Shown: positions 17,390-26,069, numbered from the stretch's first letter. The stretch is 64,000 nt of DNA from JANQRA01 sp035762545 (GCA_035762545.1 DASTOM010000019.1:1-64000); one strand, 5' to 3'. The notes: generated by a model from the sequence alone, not told the origin. Numbers and translations: made by a program.

Positions 17390-17628
17390 CCAAGGGCAAC
17401 GACACTTTCGACAGGCTGGGCAAGTATTTCGAGGAGATGACCGATCTCACGGCAGACACCTTCAAAGAGGTCGCCGGCGAGTGGGCGGGGTTATGGAACA
17501 GCATCGAGGAGAAGGGCACCCACGAGTCTGCGTTGGTGGCGGCGCGGGAGAGCATGGGGGCTGGCGTTCGGGCCTCGGCCAAGGCCTGGGTGGCGACCCG
17601 TCAGCTCATGATCGACCTGGCCGACTGA
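17386..17628 (+). CDS. Operon gene 2: short phasin-like helical protein
   Basis: The 80-residue protein is predicted to be almost all amphipathic helix (DRLGKYFEEMTDLTADTFKE, then ALVAARESMGAGVRASAKAW). Its composition and pattern resemble phasins, which coat polyester or lipid granules, but no family signature is certain. The start ATG overlaps the preceding stop. The next gene begins 24 bases later. It shares its helical style with the N-terminal parts of genes 3 and 6 of the operon. Confidence 0.65.
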   Translation: MTKGNDTFDRLGKYFEEMTDLTADTFKEVAGEWAGLWNSIEEKGTHESALVAARESMGAGVRASAKAWVATRQLMIDLAD

Positions 17629-17652
17629 CCAGGGCGGACCGGCATTACCACC

Positions 17653-18174
17653 ATGCGTGATCTCCCCAAGTTCAGCGATCTGGTGGTGCAGGAGGTCTCC
17701 GACCACGGCAAGGCGACCGCCGACCTCCTCAAGCGTCTCGGACGGGGTGAGGATGTCGACCTGGTCGAGGAGGCTTCGCAGCGTCTCACCCACCTGACCC
17801 GGACCGCGGCTCGGTTTCTCATGTTCTGGGACAACATCGCCACGCTGATGGCCGAGGTCCCAGGAGGACCACTCACCTTCCCGGAGCCCCCGCGGTGCGC
17901 CGAAGGGGAGATTCAGACCTTCGAGCTGCCGTTCGAGAGCGTCGGTCCCCAGGCCGTTCAGTCCGGATTGAGACGGAGGGGTGGTGATGACAGATCCGTC
18001 GGAGAAGAGCGGCTCACCCTGACCCCCGGCTCAGGCGGGGCGACGATCGTCGTCGATTGCAGCGGGCTGATGAGAGGCATGTACGAGGGGATGCTCCAGG
18101 TGGTGGATGCCAGCGGCAAAGAAACCATCCAGAGGTACAACGTGTACATCGACCCGGGAGCGCAAGCGAAGTGA
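17653..18174 (+). CDS. Operon gene 3: helical N-terminus plus beta-sandwich-like C-terminus
   Basis: This 173-residue protein has a helical first half (residues 1-75, with RLTHLTRTAARFLMFWDNIA) and a second half rich in strands (EIQTFELPF, ERLTLTPGSGGATIVVDC, KETIQRYNVYIDPG). Gene 6 has the same two-part plan, so the two are probably paralogous or at least functionally parallel. I do not recognise the family. A surface coat or scaffold on a lipid body is one reading; that is speculation from architecture. Its stop overlaps the next start (GTGA). Confidence 0.65.
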   Translation: MRDLPKFSDLVVQEVSDHGKATADLLKRLGRGEDVDLVEEASQRLTHLTRTAARFLMFWDNIATLMAEVPGGPLTFPEPPRCAEGEIQTFELPFESVGPQAVQSGLRRRGGDDRSVGEERLTLTPGSGGATIVVDCSGLMRGMYEGMLQVVDASGKETIQRYNVYIDPGAQAK

Positions 18175-21100
18175 TCGGTGAGCACTCGGGCACCACGACG
18201 ACGTCCCGTGACACCCTGCGACGGCCGACCGTGCTCATCTGTGACCTGGTCGCGTCCACTGCTATCGCCGAACAGATCGGTGAGGAGCCGCTCTGGGAGT
18301 TGCTCCTCGAGTATCAGGACGCCTGTAGCGAGGTGATCCACCGTTACGACGGGACCGTCTACAAGCGTCTCGGCGACGGCCTCCTCGCCCTATTCGGCAT
18401 ACCTCACGCCCACGAGAACGATGCCAGACGGGCGGTCCACGCCGCCCTCGCATTGGTCGCCGCGGTCGGTCAGCTCGCCGGAGGGGTCAAGGAGAGATAC
18501 GGCATCGACCTCGCCCTCCGGGTCGGGGTCCACACCGGCGACGTTGTGGTTGGGGAAATGGGCGGGTCGCTGGAAGTGGCCGGCAAGGCTGTGCACCAGG
18601 CCGACCGGCTCCAGTCGCTCGCCGAGCCCAACGGGGTGATCATCTCGGACGCCACCGCCGAGCTGATCGGAGACCAGTTCGAGCTGCGCCCACGGGGCGA
18701 GGTCGACCTGCGAGGTCTGTCGACCGCCGCCATCACCTACGACGTGCTCAGGGCGCGAACCGGCGAGGCGGTGACATCGGTGGAGCCGCTGGCGATGGTG
18801 GGACGCGCCGAAGAGCGGGCCACGGTGGCAGCCGCGTGGAAGACAGTGCTCGGCGGGGGCTCCCGTGTCCTCCTCATCACCGGGGAGGCTGGGCTCGGGA
18901 AGTCACGTCTGACCCGGTTTGCCCGCGACCACGCGGCACGGGACGGTGGAGTTCCGCTCGAGGCCGAGTGCTCTCCCTATCACTCCGATGTCCCTTTCCA
19001 TGTCATCGGCCGGATGATCGCAAACCACCTCTCCCTCGACCTGGGGACAGGCGGATCGGAAGTCCTCGACGCTCTCGAAGAGGCCACCGTCTCGGCCGGG
19101 CTCGACCCCGAGCGAGCCGTGCCCCTGCTCGCCCCACTGTTGTCGGTCGCTCTCGACGACCGGTTCGCGAGCACGGAAATGTCACCCAGCGCGGTGGCCG
19201 AGGAGACCACGGGCGTGATCATCGACTGGTGGAGCGGTCTCGCCGCCAAGGAGCCACGGGCCATCGTCCTCGAGGACCTCGACCTGGCCGACCCTTCGAC
19301 CATCGCGTTGATCGGTCGCGCAGTCGCCAAGGGGCTTGGCTCTGGCATCCTCCTGATATTGACCGCCAGGCCGGGTGGAGCGATACCCGACGTGGGACCG
19401 GACGACCTGATCGACCTCAATCCACTCCCGGACGAAGACGCCCGCGAGCTTCTCGAGGCCCTCTCACCCTCGATCGGCGACGCAGCCGACGACCTCATCG
19501 ATCTCAGCGGTGGGAACCCCCTGTTCCTCCGTGAGCTGGCCCGGGCCCACGGCCAGTCAGGCCGTGCTGTGCCCGGGGGGTTACGTGACCTGCTGATGGC
19601 GCGGCTCGATGCGGCAGGCGATCTCGAGCTGGCTCAGGTCGCCTCGGTCATCGGCCGGACAATCGACCCCCGTTTGCTCGAGGCGGTCGCCGGCAACGGG
19701 AACATCGACCGGCGGATCGAAGGTCTGGTCGACGAGGGCATCCTGAGGTACCAAATCGACCACAGCGGAAGCCTCCTGAGGTTCGTGCCCACGATCCTGG
19801 GGGAGACGGCCTACGCCTCCCTTCCCACACGGCATCGGCAGGAGATCCACTCCAAGCTGGCCGACATCTATCTCGCAGGCGAAGGCGGATTGGAGAGCTC
19901 CAGCCTCGCCGCTCTCCATCTCGACAGGGCAGCTCGCTACGAAGCCGCGGCCGAGACCTATCTGGATGCAGCCGAAGCCGCCTCGTCCCGCGGTGCTTTC
20001 GCCGAGGCTCTCCGCCACCTGGGGAGAGCGCGGCAGCTGGCGGAGGAAGAAGTCGCCGGAGAGGCAGGTGAGGAGTTGAAGAGGGTGGCGGTCCTTCGCA
20101 CCTCGTTCGTCTACATCGCCAAAGAGGGGTTCGGCTCCGAGGCGGCCAATGAGGCGGCATCCCTTGCCGTGCAACTGGCGCCCCCCGACTCGGTGATCCA
20201 CTCGGCTGGGCCCCGTCTCACCGAGTTCTCCACCGCCACCATCCTGGGGCAACGACCCGAGGCCGAGGCGATCGTCTCTGGGCTCGAAGCCGATCTCGCG
20301 AGTGCGCCAGAGTCGGATTTCATCCAGATCGAAGCGGAGATCGTGTTCGCCCGTGGCCTCCACGACTTCGGCCTGGGGCGGTTCACCAGCTCGCGATCCA
20401 GCTTCGAGCGGGCCCTCGAGAGCTACCACGGGTCGCCACGTCACGGTGCGCCCTGGCCCAACTATCCCTTGCCCACCGACCTGACCGCGACCGCCCACGC
20501 CCAACTGATCCCGATCTACTGGATTCAGGGAGATAGGTCGCTCTCCGAAGCCGCCGCCAACCGGGCAATCAAGGCCGCTGAGGCCGTCCCCTATCCGATG
20601 GGTGCATTCAACCTCGCATACGCCGTCGGCTATGTCGGCTGGGTCCACCTGATGGACGGCGAACTGGCCAAAGCGCAGGCCGCACAACGGCAGCAGGGTG
20701 ACCTGGGCAGGGAGCACGGTTTCGCGATGTGGGAAGCTCTCGCCGACGCCTTCGAGGCGGTGGCGGCGGCACAACTGGAACCGACCGAGGAGCTCGCCGA
20801 CGAAGTGGCCCGTTGCAGGGCCGTCGCGGCGATGACCGCCGGGTCGTCGTTCCAGCCTTATCTTCTGGCGACCGAAGGGGAGATCCGGCTCCGGGCAGGT
20901 AGCCAGGGTCGGGCGCTCGAGCTAGTCGAAGAGTCCCTGGCCCTCGCCCAGGCCACCTCCGAGTTCATCTACCTGCCCGAGACCTATCGGATCAGAGCGG
21001 CGGCCCGCCCCGACCCGAGCGATGTACTCGACGACCTGAGACTCGCGTTGGAGACCGCGATGTCCCAGGACGCCCACATCTTCACCCTGCGTGCACTGCT

Positions 21101-21233
21101 CGACTTAGGACGTCTTCCCGAGCCACCCGACGACCTGGCGGAACGGCTGGCCGCGGTCCTCGGCCAGATGAGCGAGCCGGAGACCTACCGGGAACACGCC
21201 CGCGCCCAGCTGATCCTGTCCACTGTCACATGA
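18171..21233 (+). CDS. Operon gene 4: nucleotide cyclase fused to AAA/STAND ATPase and TPR region
   Basis: From GTG 18171 the protein has 1020 residues. Residues 18-190 form a class III cyclase domain with metal Asp in VLICDLVAST and in KRLGDGLLALF; the usual Asn in the late motif is His (AVHQADRLQ), so activity may be altered. Walker A GEAGLGKS lies near 238-245 and the Walker B-like AIVLEDLDLAD near 365. TPR-like helices fill the rest. Such proteins usually act as large signal sensors. Both ends overlap neighbouring genes by 4 bases, so it is made together with the operon enzymes, not as a separate regulator. Confidence 0.85.
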   Translation: MIGEHSGTTTTSRDTLRRPTVLICDLVASTAIAEQIGEEPLWELLLEYQDACSEVIHRYDGTVYKRLGDGLLALFGIPHAHENDARRAVHAALALVAAVGQLAGGVKERYGIDLALRVGVHTGDVVVGEMGGSLEVAGKAVHQADRLQSLAEPNGVIISDATAELIGDQFELRPRGEVDLRGLSTAAITYDVLRARTGEAVTSVEPLAMVGRAEERATVAAAWKTVLGGGSRVLLITGEAGLGKSRLTRFARDHAARDGGVPLEAECSPYHSDVPFHVIGRMIANHLSLDLGTGGSEVLDALEEATVSAGLDPERAVPLLAPLLSVALDDRFASTEMSPSAVAEETTGVIIDWWSGLAAKEPRAIVLEDLDLADPSTIALIGRAVAKGLGSGILLILTARPGGAIPDVGPDDLIDLNPLPDEDARELLEALSPSIGDAADDLIDLSGGNPLFLRELARAHGQSGRAVPGGLRDLLMARLDAAGDLELAQVASVIGRTIDPRLLEAVAGNGNIDRRIEGLVDEGILRYQIDHSGSLLRFVPTILGETAYASLPTRHRQEIHSKLADIYLAGEGGLESSSLAALHLDRAARYEAAAETYLDAAEAASSRGAFAEALRHLGRARQLAEEEVAGEAGEELKRVAVLRTSFVYIAKEGFGSEAANEAASLAVQLAPPDSVIHSAGPRLTEFSTATILGQRPEAEAIVSGLEADLASAPESDFIQIEAEIVFARGLHDFGLGRFTSSRSSFERALESYHGSPRHGAPWPNYPLPTDLTATAHAQLIPIYWIQGDRSLSEAAANRAIKAAEAVPYPMGAFNLAYAVGYVGWVHLMDGELAKAQAAQRQQGDLGREHGFAMWEALADAFEAVAAAQLEPTEELADEVARCRAVAAMTAGSSFQPYLLATEGEIRLRAGSQGRALELVEESLALAQATSEFIYLPETYRIRAAARPDPSDVLDDLRLALETAMSQDAHIFTLRALLDLGRLPEPPDDLAERLAAVLGQMSEPETYREHARAQLILSTVT

Positions 21234-23356
21234 GGTCGGGTGAAATCGAGGGGGACCGTCGCAAGGTGGCGATCCTCGGTGGCGGGATGGCCGGTCTGGC
21301 GGCGGCGTGGCGGCTCAGCGAGCCCGGCTGGGAGACTCGATACTCGCGGATCACCGTTTACCAGCGTGGATGGAGACTCGGCGGCAAGGGAGCGAGCAGC
21401 CGGGGGAGTAACGGGCGGATCGAGGAGCATGGCCTCCACATCTGGCTGGGTTATTACGAGAACTCTTTCCGGCTGGTGCGTCGGATGTATGCCGAACTCG
21501 ACCGCTCGACGACCGCACCGGCGACACCGATCAAGACCTGGACAGATGCTTTCGCGCCGGTCACCGATGTCGGGTTCGAGGACTTCGATGGAACACGCTG
21601 GAAGCATTGGGTGGCCACCTTCCACCACAACGGCGAGCTACCAGGAGAGGAGGACGCGCCGACCGGGCCGATGACGGTCGGTGAGTTCGTCATCCGGGCT
21701 CTGCGTTTGGTCGGAGACTTTTACTCATCACTCGACACCCTGCCTCCCCGCACCGGTCTCGTCGTGTCCACCAGCCCCCGACCTGTCAGCGACTCAGGTC
21801 CGAGACGTGTCCTCTGTCTGATGATTCCCACCCTGGTAGCGGGGGCGGTGCAGGTGGTGACGCTGATCCGCGACACCCAGAAGCGAGCGTCCGTCGAACT
21901 GCCACTGCTTTCCTCGCTCGACTCCACACTGGACAGCCTGCACTCTGCGCTCCGTGAGCTGGTGATGGGTGACGACCGGGCCCGACGGCTCTGGTCGCTC
22001 ATCGATCTGGTGATGACGACCATCAGGGGGATTGTGGCCGACGGGCTGCTCCTCGACCCCCGCGGATTCACCGCAATCAACGACGAGGACTACCGGGACT
22101 GGATTGCCCGGCATGGGGCATCGCAGGCCACCCTCGACTCGGCGCTGGTGCGCGGCATGTACGACCTGACCTTCGCCAACCACCATGGCGACCCCGCCCG
22201 CCCACGGTTCGCCGCCGGAACCGGGCTCTTCCTCTCCGGGAAGCTCTTCTTCGACTACCGGGGCTCGATCTTCTGGAAGATGAACGCAGGTATGGGTGAC
22301 GTCCTGTTCGCTCCCCTCTACCAGGCCCTGGTGGCCCGGGGCGTCGACTTCGAGTTCTTCACCAGGGTCGACTCGCTGGGGCTCGACTCCGACAGTGGCT
22401 CGATCGAGAAGATCGAGATCGGCCGCCAGGTCGACGTCCCCGGTGGCCCGACCGCCTACGACCCGCTGGTCGACTTCGGGGGTCTTCCCTGTTTCCCGGA
22501 CCGCCCCAGGAGCGAGATCGTGGGCACCGACGACGACTCCCTCGAGTCGTTCTGGTCAGAGCGCCCCGATCATCGGCGTGAGAAGCTCCGCAGAGGTGTC
22601 GACTTCGACGACGTTGTCCTGGCGATCCCGGTGGGTATGCACCAGTTCGTGTGTGCCGATCTGATGGCCGCCGATCCGGCGTGGGCGAAGATGGTCGATC
22701 GAGTCGAGACCACCGCCACGAAAGCGGTCCAGCTGTGGCTGGCAGAGAACGTCACCGGCATCGCGTCGGACCGCAACGTGACGATGACCGGTTATGTCGA
22801 CCCGTTCGACACCTGGTCTTCCATGGACCACCTGCTGGCTTCTGAGGGCTGGAAGGCCGGAGACGGCCCGAAGTCACTCGTGTACCTGGTCGACACCATG
22901 GCCACTGAATGGCCACCGGACCCGGCTGATCTCGGTTACACCAAACGTCAGGACGAATTGGTCCGCGAAGCGGCCGTGCGATTCATCGAAGACCACCTCG
23001 TCGAGATCTGGCCGGGAGCCCGCGATGAGGCCACCGGTGGCTTTCAGTGGGACCTGCTGGTGGGGAGTGACCGGAACATCGGGCTCGACCGGATCGACAG
23101 TCAATATTGGAAGGCCAACGTCGACCCTTCCGACCGCTATGTCCTATCGCTCCCCGGGTCGGAGCGTTACCGGCTCCGGCCCGATCGAAGTGGCTTCGAC
23201 AATCTCTACCTGGCGGGGGACTGGACCGATTCGGGTCTCAACGCGGGGTGCGTCGAGGCGGCCACCATCTCCGGGTTCCAGGCCGCCAACGCGGTCAGCG
23301 GGGAGGAACGGTGGGATGGGATAAAGGGCTTCTACCCGAGGGACGATCAGGAATGA
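21230..23356 (+). CDS. Operon gene 5: FAD-dependent oxidoreductase, carotenoid-desaturase-like
   Basis: The 708-residue protein starts at an ATG that overlaps the previous stop. VAILGGGMAGLAAAWRLSE (residues 13-31) is the FAD-binding Rossmann motif, followed by RGWRLGGKGASS and EEHGLHIWLGYYEN, as in phytoene/zeta-carotene-desaturase-like flavoproteins. The C-terminal FAD motif is DNLYLAGDWTDSG with CVEAATISGFQAANAV. It is longer than desaturases of about 500 residues because of an insertion around residues 170-300. It probably oxidises or isomerises a hydrophobic isoprenoid made by the operon's prenyl synthase; the substrate is not known. Confidence 0.85.
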   Translation: MRSGEIEGDRRKVAILGGGMAGLAAAWRLSEPGWETRYSRITVYQRGWRLGGKGASSRGSNGRIEEHGLHIWLGYYENSFRLVRRMYAELDRSTTAPATPIKTWTDAFAPVTDVGFEDFDGTRWKHWVATFHHNGELPGEEDAPTGPMTVGEFVIRALRLVGDFYSSLDTLPPRTGLVVSTSPRPVSDSGPRRVLCLMIPTLVAGAVQVVTLIRDTQKRASVELPLLSSLDSTLDSLHSALRELVMGDDRARRLWSLIDLVMTTIRGIVADGLLLDPRGFTAINDEDYRDWIARHGASQATLDSALVRGMYDLTFANHHGDPARPRFAAGTGLFLSGKLFFDYRGSIFWKMNAGMGDVLFAPLYQALVARGVDFEFFTRVDSLGLDSDSGSIEKIEIGRQVDVPGGPTAYDPLVDFGGLPCFPDRPRSEIVGTDDDSLESFWSERPDHRREKLRRGVDFDDVVLAIPVGMHQFVCADLMAADPAWAKMVDRVETTATKAVQLWLAENVTGIASDRNVTMTGYVDPFDTWSSMDHLLASEGWKAGDGPKSLVYLVDTMATEWPPDPADLGYTKRQDELVREAAVRFIEDHLVEIWPGARDEATGGFQWDLLVGSDRNIGLDRIDSQYWKANVDPSDRYVLSLPGSERYRLRPDRSGFDNLYLAGDWTDSGLNAGCVEAATISGFQAANAVSGEERWDGIKGFYPRDDQE

Positions 23357-23949
23357 GCCACCAGGACGCCGACCAGGTGCGTGAGGAGGCCTACCGAGCC
23401 GCGGCGGGTGCCGTAGACCGGATACTGGATCGGATCGGTATTCCCGGCACCGACCGCCTCGGCGAGGTGGGACATGCAAGCTGGGACCGTTTCCAGGCCG
23501 AGTTGGGCCGGGTCGTCGATCTGAACCTCGACATGGTGCGAAATGCCTTCGGTCTCTACAGCACCCTGCTCGATCCGGAGTCGCTGCGAGGTCCCGGAGC
23601 CTCCGATGTCCTCGTCCTCGGCCCGGTGGTGCCCGGCGGCACGGCTGGCTCGGTCTTGTGGCTTCACAACTATGACGACGAACCTGTGACCGACGTCGCA
23701 TTGGTCGGATCTGTGCTGACCAACACCGGATCCGGACCGGCCAACCCGCCACAGTGGACTTTCTCGCCCTCGGCGGTCACGGTGCCTGCCCGTTCCGCAG
23801 TTCCGGTGATGGTCGAGCTAGCACTGCCAAAGGACGCTCCGGTCGGGGATTACGAGGCCACCGTCACTCCCGGCGGCGGTCCGGGGGAGCCGGTGAGCGT
23901 CCGTGTCGAAGTGGTCGCCCCGTCGCCGGTCGCACACGACTCATGGTGA
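23353..23949 (+). CDS. Operon gene 6: helical N-terminus plus Ig-like C-terminus
   Basis: The ATG at 23353 overlaps the flavoprotein stop, giving 198 residues. The first 85 residues are helical (EEAYRAAAGAVDRILDRIG, FQAELGRVVDLNLDMV). The rest is an Ig-like or COG1470-type beta domain (VLWLHNYDDEPVTDVALVGS, TFSPSAVTVPARSAVPVMVE, DYEATVTPGG). The phrase TVPARSAVPV with the PVGDYEATV ending is common in such domains. No signal peptide is present, so it acts inside the cell. It shares its plan with gene 3. Its end overlaps the prenyl synthase start by 7 bases. Confidence 0.7.
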   Translation: MSHQDADQVREEAYRAAAGAVDRILDRIGIPGTDRLGEVGHASWDRFQAELGRVVDLNLDMVRNAFGLYSTLLDPESLRGPGASDVLVLGPVVPGGTAGSVLWLHNYDDEPVTDVALVGSVLTNTGSGPANPPQWTFSPSAVTVPARSAVPVMVELALPKDAPVGDYEATVTPGGGPGEPVSVRVEVVAPSPVAHDSW

Positions 23950-24980
23950 CGACGGCGACCCAATTCACGACGGACTACCTCGAAGCCGTGCGAGCTGGGG
24001 TCACCGATGCTGTAGCGGCGAGTCTGCCTGCGGGTGGGCCGCGCGATTCTCTCTACAGCCCGCTCAGCGAGTTCGTCGGTCGTGGCGGCAAATCGATCAG
24101 ACCCGGGTTGTGTATCGCTGCAGCACGAGCCCACGGCGTCGTCACCGAGCGGGTGATGCCGTCGGCCGTGGCGTTGGAGTTGTTGCACAACGCCTTTCTG
24201 GTCCACGACGACATCGAGGATGGCAGCCTCTCCCGGCGTGGCCTGCCCACCATGCATGCCGAGCACGGTGTGCCCATCGCCATCAACGTGGGAGACGGTC
24301 TGGCCGCCCTCGCCCTCCAGCCGCTGACCCAGAATCTCGGATTGTTGGGGACGACCATGCACAACCGGGTGATGGCCGAGTTCACCGAGCTGCTGCGGAT
24401 GACTATCGAGGGGCAGGCGATCGAGCTCGGGTGGCGCGCCGAGAACGCCGTCGATCTGACCGGCGATGACTACATCGACATGGTCGCACTCAAGACCTGC
24501 GCCTACACCACGATCTTCCCTCTGCGGATCGGCGCCCTGATCGGAACTTCGGGGCGCGCCGATCTGGCGTCGGTAACCAGGTTCGGGCTCTATCTCGGCG
24601 CGGCATTCCAGATCACCGACGACCTGCTCAATCTCACCGGTGACGAGTCGCGGTATGGCAAGGAGATCGATGGGGACATCGCCGAGGGCAAACGGACCCT
24701 CATGCTCATCCATCTCCTGTCAACCACGGAGAGGTCGGACAGGGACTTCCTCATCGATTTCCTCAGCCGCACCAGGGAGAGCCGTTCGCCTGAGGACATC
24801 TCAACGGTGGGGGAGATGATGCGAGCCCGAGGCAGCATCGAGTACGGGCGCCAATACGCCCTCGCACTCGCCGACCTGGCATCGGAGGCGTTCGAGCAAG
24901 CCTTCGGGTCGTTGCCCGACAGCCCGGATCGACGTTTCCTCTCAGAGGCGGTCGACTTTGTGGTCAGCCGGGACCTCTGA
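23943..24980 (+). CDS. Operon gene 7: polyprenyl diphosphate synthase
   Basis: The ATG at 23943 gives 345 residues, a normal length for trans-isoprenyl diphosphate synthases. GGKSIRPGLC binds the substrate diphosphate. The first Asp-rich motif is DDIED (89-93), followed by RRGLPTMH. The second is DDLLN (about 226-230), with Asn in place of the usual last Asp, then GDIAEGKRTLMLIHLL. The enzyme condenses isopentenyl diphosphate with an allylic diphosphate; chain length cannot be read with confidence. It closes the operon and supplies the likely isoprenoid substrate for the flavoprotein. Confidence 0.9.
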   Translation: MVTTATQFTTDYLEAVRAGVTDAVAASLPAGGPRDSLYSPLSEFVGRGGKSIRPGLCIAAARAHGVVTERVMPSAVALELLHNAFLVHDDIEDGSLSRRGLPTMHAEHGVPIAINVGDGLAALALQPLTQNLGLLGTTMHNRVMAEFTELLRMTIEGQAIELGWRAENAVDLTGDDYIDMVALKTCAYTTIFPLRIGALIGTSGRADLASVTRFGLYLGAAFQITDDLLNLTGDESRYGKEIDGDIAEGKRTLMLIHLLSTTERSDRDFLIDFLSRTRESRSPEDISTVGEMMRARGSIEYGRQYALALADLASEAFEQAFGSLPDSPDRRFLSEAVDFVVSRDL

Positions 24981-25195
24981 GTCGAAGGCTGCCGCCATGG
25001 GGGTGGCTGGAGGGCTAGGTCTCAGCGGTCTTGGCTGGGGCTCCTCACCAACCGCAATGCCGGTAAGTGTGGCGGTGTCAGATGGGGTAGGCGACGCCGG
25101 TCTATCGTTCTGATGCTTGCCAGAGGGCCCGTTGGAGTTCCTCGTCGTGGGAGCGGTGCGCTGAAGGCAAACCGCAGTCAGGCAGCTGTAGCCGG
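24981..25195. other. Gap between convergent genes
   Basis: No conserved frame or clear hairpin found between the prenyl synthase and the PPOX gene. Confidence 0.4.
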
Positions 25196-25594
25196 TCAGC
25201 CGACGTACTCCCTGACCCGTTTCGGCTCGACCCGGACCGCGGTCGGATAACCACTGAAGTAGTCATCCGGCCCGCCGAATTCACGCTGCATGTGATGGCG
25301 GTACTTGAGGGTGAACTCGTCCCGCTCGGCGGCGGTCCCCGTGCCAATGGTGGCGGTCCCTTCGACGATCACCAGGTCACCACCGCGTCCATCCCCGTCG
25401 AAGTTGAGGGCGACTTGTGGATTGCCGGTGATGTTGCGGATGCGTGGCGAAGGGTCGAGGCTGTAGATGAGGAAATCCGACCCAGTCCACAAGAACCAAA
25501 CCAGCGAGGTCTGGGGCTGGCCACTGTCGCTGACGGTGGTCATCCAGATGACGGGTTCATCTTGTAGTCGGCCGATCGCTTTCTTCGAGAACAT
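25196..25594 (-). CDS. PPOX-class protein (Rv3369-like, probably F420-dependent)
   Basis: The 132-residue protein has the split-barrel flavin fold: VIWMTTVSDSGQPQTSLVWF, then FLIYSLDPSPRIRNITGNPQ, VALNFDGDGRGGDLVIVEGT and a C-terminal FSGYPTAVRVEPKRVREYVG. This matches the TIGR03667/Rv3369 branch, whose relatives bind coenzyme F420 or flavins and reduce small compounds. It is a single gene, back to back with the SelW-like gene at 25803. The ATG at 25594 is used. Confidence 0.85.
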   Translation of the reverse strand: MFSKKAIGRLQDEPVIWMTTVSDSGQPQTSLVWFLWTGSDFLIYSLDPSPRIRNITGNPQVALNFDGDGRGGDLVIVEGTATIGTGTAAERDEFTLKYRHHMQREFGGPDDYFSGYPTAVRVEPKRVREYVG

Positions 25595-25802
25595 GGCTCC
25601 CTCGTTCGAGTGTGCGCCCCGACGCTAGCCAGCCACCCGGGGTGGCTTCAGCGGTCGATCATTCGCTGGGCAGCCTCGGAGTAGCGATGACCCGAGATGT
25701 CGAGACGGCCGCGTGCTTCCTCGATGTCCCGTGGACTATCTGGTCGCCCGACTCGAGATCGCCCAATCTTGACCCGGACACGATTGCTACGTTGGTAGGT
25801 CA

Positions 25803-26069
25803 ATGCATGTCATAGAAATCACATACTGCGTCCCTTGAAACTATCTCGAGCGCGCCGTGGGCGCAGCGAATGACATCCTGTCCCGGTACCAGCACATCGT
25901 TCGGTCCCTGACATTCATGACCGGCTCCAAAGGTGTCTTCGACGTCACGGTCGATGGCCAACTGATCTACTCCAAGGCCGAGACTGGTCGACATGCTGAA
26001 CCAGGAGAGGTGCTCGACCTGTTCGTGGAGAAGCACGGGCAGGGCGTAGTGCCCTACGGTCATTCCTAG
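25803..26069 (+). CDS. SelW-like (Rdx family) selenoprotein candidate with in-frame TGA
   Basis: The ATG at 25803 opens a frame of 88 sense codons ending at TAG 26067, interrupted only by a TGA at 25836-25838. The start reads MHVIEITYCVPU, with Cys9 and the TGA at residue 12, exactly the CxxC/CxxU redox motif of the Rdx (SelW/SelT/SelH) family. Downstream the family pattern is intact: NYLERAVGAANDILSRY, GSKGVFDVTVDGQLIYSK, ETGRHAEPGEVLDLF. A TGA at precisely the second redox position is typical of selenocysteine. A small stem-loop suitable for a bacterial SECIS follows 13 bases later. Known members bind thioredoxin-like partners. The selenocysteine system genes are not in this window; the other possibility is a nonsense mutation. 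AGGT before the ATG is a weak ribosome-binding site. Confidence 0.75.
25839..25864 (+). promoter_or_regulatory. Candidate bacterial SECIS element
   Basis: After the TGA at 25836-25838 come 13 bases, then GCGCC (25852-25856), a GTG loop and GGCGC (25860-25864), a perfect 5-bp stem. The apical GU lies about 19 bases after the TGA, in the range of known bacterial SECIS loops. The structure is inferred by eye. Confidence 0.5.

Noticed and set aside
25102..25195. Minus-strand frame with PDCGLPSAHRSHDEELQRAL, recalling the end of MetE-like proteins
   Set aside because: Too short, and not supported by surrounding sequence.
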